Source: Bradysia coprophila
Taxonomy: Eukaryota > Arthropoda > Insecta > Diptera > Sciaridae
Length of the DNA: 64,000 bases
Reading direction: 5' to 3'
Assembly (NCBI RefSeq): GCF_014529535.1
Contig: NW_023503332.1
Coordinates: forward strand, 92,222 to 156,221
Shown here: positions 43,896 through 54,839 of the stretch, piece after piece
How positions within the stretch are numbered: position 1 is the stretch's first letter
How the letters are laid out: each line of letters begins with the position of its first letter
The notes under the pieces: model-generated
Databases searched by the model: none
Seen by the model: only the letters and a program-made list of their open reading frames with translations
Told to the model about the DNA's origin: nothing
Program-made: the position numbers and the translations under genes

Positions 43896-46800
43896 AAAAA
43901 CCATATTGACCCCATGTAGAAATGTCCCGCTACCAATCTTGTAGCTCGAAAATCCATTGTTATACCAATTTCAACGAATCATAATGAGCGATACCGATCA
44001 AGAGACTTTGATGTAAAGAATATTCACAAAGAATTTTTTAGTATGTTCCAAAGGATGTTGGGATCCGACTGATGTGCTAGTTTATTTTGTTAAAATTTAT
44101 TTTTCGAAACAATTTGTCATCTAACTAAATTGATCGTCGAATTAAGAACATTTTAGCAGCACTGAACGGTAACAAAATAATTCTTAACAATTCGAAAAAA
44201 AAACGTCTTAAGTCACTATATATATATATATATATATATAAATGGTAACATTCAACTCATATAAGTTTAAATGAACAATATATTCAATAATAATAATAAA
44301 TTGGATGCTAAATAAACTTAACGTGAAAATTTTAAAACGCAATAATTAAGTAAATCCACGATATTATTGCAAAGAAAAAATAAAATTAACAAAAAATAAA
44401 ACACCAATTTGAAGTAGATAACATAAGCTCTCAGCAAACAATTGTGGAAAATGTTCGGTTGCTTTACACGGGTCATGCAGAGGTCTTTTGTTTCTTTACT
44501 TGAACCTGAAAAATAATTTAATTTTTTTTTGGCTATTTTTTCATGCTAAATATTTATTGCAGTTTTTTCTTTATTTGCCGAGTCGATAAAATTCATTTTG
44601 GTTTGGTCGTTTCGAGAACAGTATTGCAACGAGTCATGTTTTGATGAGTGTCAGTTTTTTTTATTTAAAACATCATTTTTTATGGAGAGAGAATTCTGCA
44701 ACGGCAGGCTCTGTTGTTGGGATTTTTTTTTACTGAGAATTGTCGAAATCAACCAAAAATTTACTGAATTTTCCAAAATTTACCGAAAACGTCTTCGTCA
44801 GTTTATGGTCAATTTCGCCAAGTTCCCATTGATTTCCACCGTTCAACGCCCATTTGTAGGTTAAATTTCATCGCAGTCTCGATTGTTCTTAAGAACGAAA
44901 ACTCTAATCGAAATATGACTCGTTGAGTAAAGGTCACATCTACGGTATATATTTTGGACCGAATGGCGGTTAATACAATAGGAAGAAAGGGAAGAAACAA
45001 CATCAAGTTACGCTTTCATTGAAGGTAGCTAAACATTGGGTGTACGTATTATAATCAATTCCATTATTGAATCAATGTTTTCTGATCAGAGTTACTGGAA
45101 ACTCTGTATGGGAATAATGTTTTTGCATTTCAATCGCGTGTGCAAATAATGTTTTCTTCCCGGTATTCAAATCTAATTTCCCGATTTTTCCCGGTATCCA
45201 CTAAAATTCGACCAAATTTCCAAATTAATAATATTTGGATTTCCCGGTAAAAATGTTGGGATTTCCCGGTAAAGAATATTTATTTTATCGTCTCTGTTCT
45301 CCTTTTCATTATTTCTTCCCGCTGTGCTTCGATATACATTATTTGCACACACGCTCTTGACACTCAATGCTTCGCTACCTGTTCTCTATATTTATTGGGT
45401 TAATCTGTTCGTGCATATTGATCAATGTGAAAGTTTCCCATGCAAATGTAAATTCAAATTAAATAAAAAAAATTTTTTTGTTTATTATCATCATCATTGC
45501 CATCATCATCAAAACCATTCACTCTTCATGCTCTAATAAGACCAATGTCCGGCAATAATTTTAAAATCTGGTGGTGAGCAAGCATTTACATCAAAATTTC
45601 ATCTTATTCTACCGATTGTGCGTTTCTTTTTACTCATTAAATATAATTTATATGGAACGTGCGATGTGCTTTATCAAATGACAAGTGGTAAGTTCTTCAA
45701 TTTTGGAACACAACTTGAAAATTGTCCAAAGCGACAATACAAACAAAATTTTAAAGTTCATTGTTCGTAATCCATTGTTTGCCGATTACTCATTCGGCTA
45801 ACTTTCGATTTATGAGGATGGGCGCTGGTATTCGATCAGGGATTTTAAATTTGTAAAAAAATGGTACGTTGGTGTCACATTTATGGCAATACTTCGACGT
45901 GAAATTTTCAATCTTTTCGAGGATCGACGAAACTTTATGAAGCGGAATCAGACAACCGTGCCCCGTTTTAATTTTCTAACGTGTCCCACAAAAGCGAAGA
46001 AATTGCTATTACCAAGTGTGCTCAATATTGGAAAAATAGTTGGTTTTCAACCTTTTGTATCAAATACTATTTCGTAATACTTGTAGATTGCTCAGCATTT
46101 TTTTTTGTAAAAAGATATAAAAACGGACCCATAAAATATAAAATGCAACATCACTCAAGTGAATTCATGGACAGGATCGATCTTTGCATTTAGAAGAGAT
46201 GAAATTTACTTTGTCTTTTTGGTTTTGTTTTTGGATTCAGATCTTATCAGGGATTATTTTTGGAAAATCATTTTCTCTTATTTTCACACAATTTTCCAAA
46301 TGTTCCACAATTCTTGTGTGAAAATGTGAAGATGTAAGAATATGATTTCCAAAAATTGGCCAAAAATTGCGTGCGTAAGAATACTGACGAAAAAATTCGA
46401 ACAATCGAATTCTTTGTTTGTCTTTGGGCACAAACCCAGAAGAGTTTGAGCGGTGAACCACTTCCAATGGGAATATCAATGACTGGGCCGTCGGACAGGT
46501 TCACATATCCATTTGGTGATTTGTGTTTGCATTTGGTGACTTTTTGTGTGTGTCATTTTCCATACAAATAAGTGGATATGACGACTGAAAATAACAGGTG
46601 GCTAAAATCAAGTGCAAATTACGAATACGTGGAACACGAGTGTTTTTCCTCCTCGAAAGCTTTAAGTGTATTTAAGGAGATTAAGTGCATTAATTTAGCA
46701 GTAATGTGACATTCCTCAATTTCGAGTTATGAATATCTAAATTCATTAAGTGAACAAGTCCAACTATAGCGAATTACAACAAAAATGAAATTTCATTTAT

Positions 46801-47548
46801 TTAATAGTCGGACGGTGTCAATAAAGGTTTTTTGCTGCTTCAGAAGAAAAACATCGTTAGCCCATTGTAAATGAAGCTAAATCAATAAAATTTCATTTTT
46901 CTTAAAATTCGCTATAATTGAACATGTTCTCCTTCTGTATTTATATGTTCAATATACGAAACCACGCAGAAGTTCCATGTGACTGTTAAATTTTGGTTAA
47001 AAGTTGAAACATGAAAGATTAAAGTTAAAGTATGTGAAAGAACAGCATTCAAGCTACTCCAGAATGAAATTGATTTTGGACATACTTTTTGGCACTAGTC
47101 ATATTTATAATACTGGAACACAATGTGATATTGCATTTATTCAAAGGTTTCAATTGTGTTCAATATTCATTGGTGCAATCGCGCACTATCAATAAAAAAA
47201 AACCGTCAAAAACGACAGCGTATCTCTTCTATCAAAAAAAGATTTGGGTAGTCAAAGCGTTCTCAAGTTTAAAAAGAAACCTTTTCACAAAAAAACACCC
47301 GACTAAAATTCATGTCAAAAGGATACTAAATATTGTTTTTAAAAATCAGTCAACATTTTCGGTGTTCTTTGAAAAACCAAAAAACAATTTTTACTACTAA
47401 ATCACATCACCATCCGACGGTTTATAATACTCTCTCTCTCTGGTAAACAATCATCATGCATCATCATCTAAAAACCCATAAAAAAACCGATAAAATAAAA
47501 ATCCTAGAACCACCAACACATGCAAACCTAAACCGCATCATCATCATT
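43896..47548. other. Non-genic stretch with (TA)n microsatellite
   Basis: A perfect (TA)n run lies at about 44217-44241 and a short (ATC)n run at about 45489-45510. Between 45560 and 46570 are short frames on both strands (for example VNLSDGPVIDIPIGSGSP on the - strand near 46500) that may be remnants of a coding exon. No family is recognised and no intact reading frame exists. The remainder is featureless. Confidence 0.4.
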
Positions 47549-50181
47549 CTATACGACATATTCCTTATCACTGATCACTCGAATGCCGTGCGATGTAAAT
47601 ACAAATTTGATCAGATCATTTTGGCTACGGTCCGAAGTCGACGGCATACCCGCCTCACTGAGCGTTTCGAAACTATTTTCCGATGCATGAAACCCATCAC
47701 CACCATTACTACCAGCAATGCAATCAAGGTGACTGTCTGATAAATACGCTAACTTATTCAATCCAAACGAATTACATTTACTGTCGCCGACAGCGGTGGC
47801 TGGCAATTTAATTGTGCTTATGCTACATTCACCCACCTCGTCTTCGTGTTCGATGGTATGTGCGCCAACTGTATCCGTTACGATCTGAACAGCCTGTCCG
47901 GGACGATTGAGTAGTGTCTTAACATTGGTCAACGTGTCACTGCCACAGCAAAAAATTTTTGGTCTCTCGATTATTTTGTCAGATCTATTACTATTGACGG
48001 ATTGAGAAGATTTCTTAGCTTTATGATCGGTTTCATCCATGTCATCGTAACGGTAATTGGTTACGTTGATCTTATTTTGATAGGCGTCATTCAGATATTG
48101 ATTTGTGGAGAGAATTAATTCATTTTGATTTGGGGTTAGAATGTACTTACTGAACGGTCCACACAAAAAGAAATGGGCAACAACAAAGAATGGAAGGCAT
48201 GAACAATTCAAAAATTTCGGATATCAAATTATCGATCGAATGGGAAAGAGATCGCAAATATACTCACGTTTGATTGGCGGCACCATACAATTCGAATCGT
48301 TTGATGTAGTCGATCACAAAATCGTCCAGCAAATATTTGACGGAGAAATGTCGGGATATGAGTCGTCGGGCCAGCGTCGAACTCACTTCGTTTGGAACCC
48401 AATTTGTGACTATCGTAATGTTGTTCTGAAACGATTTTTCAACAATTCATTCAAACAAGTTAGGATGGTAAGGCACATGCAATGTCGAACTATCGAGTAG
48501 GGCGTATCGAATTTTGCAAATTTTAAGGACCGCGATAGCCTGTGTGCGGAAAACGTAGATCATCGAAAACTGTGTCCGGGCATGTGGTTGATGAATCCGA
48601 TGGAGCCATGGAAGAAGTCTCCCGGGCGGCTTTAAGTTTCCGATGGTCATAATTCGGAAAGTTGAGAGTATTTTTGAAAAAAATGTTCTAGCGGGATGTA
48701 GAGCTTTGAAAACTCTACAAATCTACCGAAGAAACCTATGGTCCAAAAGGTGCCATTGCCAAGATTGCCTAACATCGAAAATGTGACCTTTTGGTTTTTG
48801 ACTTATATTTCCTGAGAGACAAATGATTTTTTTTAGCCTGTGGTATGAGGTGGTAGAGGAGGTCGAGCACTTCCAGTACACTAGGCATGTCCCGATCCAT
48901 TATACACTTGAAATCACTTTTATAACATTTGTGAATGGAATTTTTAAGAGTGGCCACGTCGCCCACGAAGCAAGTGCAGACACTGCAACCGGTGCTGTTG
49001 AGTCGAGGACACCTTGGCCAGTAAGTATGCATAATACTCCACGACAGTAGCTGAACTTTTTCACAAAATATCTGTGTCCGCAAATACTTTCGCGGTAAAA
49101 CGCCATCCACAGTTTAACAATATCGACCCCAACGGAATGGTGGCTAATCAGATATCGTCACCATGCATCTACTACATCTTGTACAAACCTTGTATTTGGT
49201 TAAAAGATCCGAATCAAATATGAATTTCTCTGGATTGCTTCCGCTTCGCGAAATGACAACAAGACCGTGCTGTCCCAAAATAGCTTCAATCTGAAACAGT
49301 GCAACAATTAGTTTGCTCACAACGAACATTCTCTGCGACCCTACATCTTCTTGTGCCCACAGTCCTGGTACGGCAAACGATTCCAGCAAATCCGCACCGC
49401 AAAGTAGTTTCACCTGAACATTGCCGGTCATGTCTTTAATGGTGTCCGGCAGCCAGCCGGGAACGATCTCGTTAACAGTGCCATTTATGTCGTTTATGTA
49501 GGAATTGGCGTAGTTCTGTGGAGACACGGATCAATGCTTGTTACGGCTGTAAGATGAAAATGGTAAACGAAAACACAGCACCTGATGGTATTGCAATGAT
49601 ATCCTCGTTCGGGTCCAATTCTCCTGTTTGCATTCCCAATCCGACAATCGAATCCAGTCAGACGTTTGTAGAACACCTTTAATCATTGCACATCGATGCG
49701 TTGATGAAATCAGTCCGGGTTTACTATAAGAATCGTTGGCCGGCGATATGATGCCTCCAATTACTTGATGTGTGCCCCGTTCATGGAAGTGATCCCGTGC
49801 AATTTCTAAAAATTAAATGTTGTCAAATCAGTGCTAATATAGAAGCTGCTGTGTTTGTTGTTGTTGCATCGATAACCAACATATGTTTACACAGTTCCGT
49901 TTCGAATACCAGCGTACAACCGAAAATGTTAAATCGATAAATCACTTGCGTACATGCACTCAATTCAATACGGTGTCATCAATCGTTGCACTTTACATTT
50001 GGATGACTTCGATTTTTCGATTGCAAGAAAATCAAACCAATTGACGTACAAACCACTTACCGAATATCCGAAGATGCATTGGAGTTGGCGGATTGAATGA
50101 TCCACAAGCCAGTAACAATATTTTCTTCATTTGTAAGGTCATATCGGTGGTATCTAGGTCTGATGTCCCGTTGGAATTCAT
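47549..50181 (-). CDS. Nmnat: Nicotinamide/nicotinate mononucleotide adenylyltransferase
   Basis: Exons on the - strand: 50181-50061, 49805-49582, 49515-49345, 49290-49189, 48425-48268, 48149-47549. All introns are GT-AG, phases agree, and the product is 458 aa. The start at 50181 follows an in-frame stop. Motifs: ACGSFNPPTPMHLR (25-38; H36 belongs to the nucleotide-binding H-x-x-H-like motif), GGIISPANDSY, SDWIRLSDWE, VKLLCGADLLESFAVPGLW. LGQHGLVVISRSGSNPEK follows, then SSTLARR at 221-227, the family S-x-x-R/K signature, and SVKYLLDDFVIDYIK. The enzyme joins NMN or NaMN to ATP in the last step of NAD synthesis; the fly homologue also protects neurons. The last exon adds a ~200-aa tail of low complexity and Cys/Ser-rich character beyond the catalytic core. 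Alternative last exons are possible. Intron 4 contains a foldback arm. Confidence 0.93.
48498..49065. mobile_element. Solo foldback arm in Nmnat intron
   Basis: It starts TAGGGCGTATCGAATTTTG and follows the arm of 17114-18484 for about 565 bp at clearly lower identity than the other copies, so it is an older relic. The loop and second arm are absent. It sits wholly inside the 763-bp intron 48426-49188 and probably accounts for that intron's length. Confidence 0.8.
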
Positions 50182-51868
50182 ATAAGTCTGATTCGGAATT
50201 CAGAAATATCGTCAATAGCCAACGGTCTTCGTAATATTCAGTCAGCGTATCCAATTTTTTTAATTTGTTAAACAAACAGTGGAAAATCAAAACACTGCAG
50301 ATTATATCCGTGACATTGAAAACCGACTTGAATAACTTTCATTCGTTTACATTCTCATAGAGGGAGTGTAATGCGGTACTCCATTGACATTTTATGTCAC
50401 TCACTACTGACAATCGTCATGGCGCCAGAGTTTAAAATCGACCGAAGTTAAAGTGATTTTTGGATGTTGTATAACAGGAAGAATCATAGATAGATGGCGC
50501 TGTTATTTTTAAACATAACTGGGTGCCAATATATTTTTTGTGTTCCGATTGGCATCAGCACCACGTTGTCTATGAGATTAGCTCTTTAGGAAGAATTGTT
50601 GTTGTTTCTTTGTCGTCGGAGTTGGTTTTAAGGTAATTAATCGCCAAACCTGAACAACCTGAACTGTTAAGTTCTGTGCAAAAAATACTTCAGCCGCCAA
50701 GTAAGACGATGTCCGCTAACTTTAGGTCGACAACACTGCTCGTATCTCTGATTAGATGAACAAAAATATTACAGCGCTAGTTTAATCAAGGTTCTGAAAG
50801 AACAGGTTAAGACACATCTGAGTTGATCACGAAGGCGGTGATACACAAATTTTGACAAATAGATGCTATTTATTGAACATACTCATTACAGATTGTTTGA
50901 AATGTCAACCTGATAAAAACTTTTTTTTTTCTTCAAGTTGACATTTCAAACAATCTGTAATGAGTATGTTCAATAAAAGGCATTTATTTGTCAAAATTTG
51001 TGTGTCAGCCGCCCTCGTGGGTGTCTTAACCTATAGCAAATTTGAATGACGAACCGAATTGCAAAATAGTTATTTATACAACCAAGTGATAAATGCTTTT
51101 TTATGCACTAGATGTGAAGATACACATCGTGTGCCTAAAAAAGTATTTATCATCGAGTTGTATACAACGTTTTTCGCAATAGAGGCACCGGAAAGTCCTA
51201 CTTTTCGTCACTTGTTGCGAACATATTTTTTTCTACTAACAACATCGCACTAAGAGTCGTTGTTGAACTTGTATGGATTTGTGAATAGACTGTTATGATC
51301 AGAGCGAGAAAACCGAAGACTAGTTATTGTAACCAAGGCTGAATACTTTGGGGAGGTCACGCAGATCGCCATTTTATTAGATATGTTTTTGTATTTACTT
51401 TGAGTTATCATGAATAATGAAAAGGATTTCGTAAAAACACAAAAAAATAAACAAAACAATAAAAGAAATGAAAAAGTAAAATTTCTGAGAGATGAATGTA
51501 CCTTCTCGTCATCATAAATCAATGGCTTCGATATTATTTTGACAATTGAAATTTCAATAGAACATGTTTGTTGGCTCAGTGGACTGGTTTTGTAGAATAG
51601 GTTTTGTGCATTGAATATTTAACAAAAGCAACTATTAAATGTGTGTTAATTATAGGTTAATTCAACTCTATGATTCCCATGTAGTGCGTAATAATTACTA
51701 GAAAGATCACCAAAACTAGTTGATCAATGCAAAAATTGAACTTGACTTGAAGCAAATTTATTCGGTATTTGAAAAAGAGTCGCTAATATATGCAGCTATA
51801 GTATTTTTGACAACTGTTAAAAGTTATGGAATGTATTGTGGATTGGATTGTTTCGATTTATATAAAAT
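50182..51868. other. Stretch upstream of Nmnat, with a MITE
   Basis: It contains the presumed Nmnat promoter, the MITE at 50804-51032, and a fragment (51301-51384) that also occurs at 56278-56362. No other gene recognised. Confidence 0.45.
50804..51032. mobile_element. 229-bp inverted-repeat MITE
   Basis: CAGGTTAAGACAC and GTGTCTTAACCTA mark the ends. Inside, ACACAAATTTTGACAAATA and CATACTCATTACAGATTG are mirrored nearly perfectly around a short T-rich centre near 50920-50933. The flanks show no clear 8-bp duplication. Confidence 0.7.
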
Positions 51869-52042
51869 TTAGCCGCTGTACAACACCATCGATTTTTTTG
51901 AATAAAGACACGATCTAAGAGAAATTATAGATGTAGAACAATACTCAGACTCAAAATAAATTTACATTTTTCCGTCCGCGAATTCTTCCTACGAAATCTA
52001 AGTTTCCTACTATTAAAATGCTATTTGCAAAAAATGTAAGAA
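51869..52042 (+). repeat. 174-bp direct repeat, left copy
   Basis: Nearly identical to 54666-54839 in the same orientation (both begin TTAGCCGCTGTACAACACCA). The pair flanks the broken hAT transposase. It lacks TG...CA ends and other LTR features. Confidence 0.85.
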
Positions 52043-52081
52043 TAAGTAAGTGTTAATGTTTGTCGTTCACCGTGAAACATA

Positions 52082-54045
52082 TTATGTAAGCTGAGAACTT
52101 ACATCGACATTTTTTAAATTCTTGTAAATTTGGAGTAAATGTTTTTGTGTTACAGTTTTGCTGAAGTAGGTGGGTTCTATTTTCGTGAAGATTTGACGAA
52201 ATCGGGGATCCAGGTACAATGCAGCTTGGAGTACTTTGTTGTCATTGAACAGATTTGCTTGACGTGCTTTCAAGTTATCATACAGAGTCGTGGCCATTGG
52301 TTCCCACTCGCTAATTTTTTTCAATCTCAGCATGAGTTCAATCCAAATTTTGAAGAAATCGGAGAGGGTCACTTGTTCGCCTTGGAGTTTCTTTGTACAA
52401 ATTTTTGCTGGCTTGAAGACAGTTAAAAATTTCTGTCCCCATATCCAATCTGCCTCGCTCACCTTTGTAATTCGTTCTTGTTGGCAGTGGGTCTTAGTTT
52501 TCAGCAGAGAGTGTATCAAATCGTAGCTGGAGCTCCACCGAGTCGGTACGTCGAGTTTTGGCAAAGATAGTTGTCTTCTTCTCAATCGAACCAATTGAGT
52601 TGGTGTTCGAAGAAATTTGGCCAAGTCTTTGAACTTTTTGAACATGTTCTTTGCCTTCAGTTCAGTCACTGTATCATTGACACCAAGAGCCAATGTGTGC
52701 GCGGCACACTTCACAACTTCTATTCCGTTCACTTCATCAACATCCTGTGCGTCTATCTGATCGTAGCCCTCCTCTTCGTCAATGTACTCGTGTTCCATAT
52801 CATCATCCAGACATTCGTCGTCAACTTCATAAATTTCATCGTCATCATCGAAACTCGAGCTGCTCACAGTTGCCGGAGATGTACCTGCTTGTGCTTCATC
52901 GTCAGATATATTTTCACTCTCAGATTCTGTGTTGTTATTGACCTCGCCTCGTGTTGATTCACCTTCACTAGATTGATTAGCCAATTGGAACTTTTCATAT
53001 GATAGCATCTTCCCGGCTAAAATAAAGTTGCGACCGTTGTCTTGAGTTATGGAATAGATTTGCTGAATGGTAAAGTCGTATCTGCGGATGGAGACATGAT
53101 CTTTTAAAATTTCAATGTAAAACATTTTAGCAAATTTTCATGATTGGTTTTTGCCTAGAAAATTCACGAAAATACGAAAGCACATTCAGAAGCAAGACAG
53201 AGTCTATTTTTTGAGTTTTCATTGGTTTTGATGAAACAATTGTAAAAGATTTTCTTCAATTTGTCAATAAATTGTCCGGTGTTTGGTTTCTTCACTTGAA
53301 AATACTCAAAAATGGGCTCTGCTGCAACAGATTTCAATTAATCTTTCAAATACGAAGCAATTGGGAAAGACCTACAGGCAAAAGCAAGGGCAGTTTGAAA
53401 GTGCAAACAAGGTTTTTTACTTACTTTTGTAAGACGGTCAAAATAAACGCCTTAACATTTTTGGCTGTGTGTGCAGGACTCTCAAATCCCATTTCACACA
53501 TAGCCAGAGTAAAGATTTCGATTTTTCCTTTCAAAACTGCCTGAGCGTTGATACAAATGACTCTGCGGGTATGTCTTGTTGCACTGTCAATTTTTAGGCT
53601 AAATATTTTTTTGGCTAAAGCCTTTTTGATCCCAGCAACAACCGTTTCGCTTCTTGTGGCAATAGCTATGTGCACATTATGCGATGTTAGCATATTAATT
53701 TCCAGAGCACCGAACAATGGTATTAGAATGGTTCGCAAAGACGGAGAATCAAGGACTGTAAACGGCCGACCTTCCTTTACCACCAAATTAAGCCACGCTT
53801 CTTCGACTTCACCAGCATAGTATTCAAGAAGAACTTTTCTTTTCTTTTGTGGTGGAGTATCTTCCATATCGAGTTCATCTCCCTCGAGCAAATCGATGAA
53901 CAACTCTGCATGGTTAATCTGGATATGCTTCTTTAAGTTGCCCAAATGTTGAACCACAACTTTTGCATCGAGAAATTCCTTCAGCTTCTATATACTCGAA
54001 TATAGAACGGAATCCTCCCGATTTTCTGCGCCGTCCTCGCGCCAT
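52082..54045 (-). pseudogene. BED-finger hAT transposase, broken
   Basis: Reading from 54045 on the - strand: MARGRRRKSGGF, then the BED zinc-finger Cys pair CKSCGS, a frameshift, and the His half NLKKHIQINH. 53957-53421 continues with LKIDSATRHTRRVICINAQA and FTLAMCEMG, hAT core phrases. After about 290 bp (possibly an intron; a GTAAGT lies near 53414), 53125-52082 gives ITQDNGRNFILAGK, an acidic linker, CAAHTLALGVNDTV, LDVPTRWSSSYDLIHSLL and AALYLDPRFR. This matches the RNase-H-like hAT catalytic fold with its insertion domain. The C-terminal dimerisation domain (hATC) is not found before the stop at 52082. The frameshift and missing C-terminus make it inactive. Confidence 0.85.
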
Positions 54046-54430
54046 TTCGACAATTTTGTTGAATATTTATTCCGAAATGACTTCTCTTATCACATAAGAT
54101 ATGGCAATTGATATTCAATAATAAAAACTACCGTTTCGATTACTACCATACAATTTTAAACAACGTCAACGAGAGATATTTTGGGAGAGATTTTCATATA
54201 TTTTCTCTCACAAAAATGTCTCGCTCAGGTATTTTGACTTTGTAAGGCATAATTAAAGTCATTGCTTCAATAGAGTATCAATACGAATGACAAAAGAACA
54301 TTCTAAACCAACAGAGATCGACTAATCGTGTCTGTAAGTTTGAATTTACATTTGTTTAACACCTGCAAATGCTATTTTGTGTAATCTGCGTGCAATTGTG
54401 ATGTATTAACCGAAGTTAGTTCGTGTTTTT

Positions 54431-54537
54431 GAATAACGTTATTCGAGTAACCGAATTCGTTTCGATTTCTGAATAACGTTATTCGAGTAACCGAATTCGT
54501 TTCGGTTTCTGAATAACGTTATTCGAGTAACAGAAAT
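54431..54537 (+). repeat. 40-bp tandem repeat (2.7 copies)
   Basis: The unit begins GAATAACGTTATTCGAGTAA and repeats at 54431, 54471 and 54511. It contains the palindrome AATAACGTTATT. Located 390 bp upstream of the transposase start; it could be subterminal binding sites of that element, though this is conjecture. Confidence 0.85.
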
Positions 54538-54665
54538 CAATTCGGGTAATAATAACGTTATTGGGAATATTTAAATATTCGAACCAAATTTTCAACATTA
54601 AATTTGCTTCGAATAATTGAATTTTTTTCCGTGATGATTTTTTGCTGCTAATTCAAGTTGAACAG

Positions 54666-54839
54666 TTAGCCGCTGTACAACACCATCGATTTCTTTGAAT
54701 AAAGACACGATCTAAGAGAAATTATAGATGTAGAACAATACTCAGACTAAAAATAAATTTACATTTTTCCGTTCGCAAATTCTTCTGACGAAATCTAAGT
54801 TTCCTACTATTAAAATGCTATTTGCAAAAAATGTAAGAA
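54666..54839 (+). repeat. 174-bp direct repeat, right copy
   Basis: Partner of 51869-52042, differing at a handful of bases. Together they bracket 2.6 kb containing the hAT transposase remnant. Confidence 0.85.

Noticed and set aside
52571..52957. + strand ORFs of 82-128 codons at 52571-52957
   Set aside because: Antisense shadows of the hAT transposase frame on the - strand.
51869..54839. LTR retrotransposon (direct repeats around coding sequence)
   Set aside because: The repeats lack TG/CA ends and primer-binding or polypurine sites, and the coding part is a hAT transposase rather than gag-pol.
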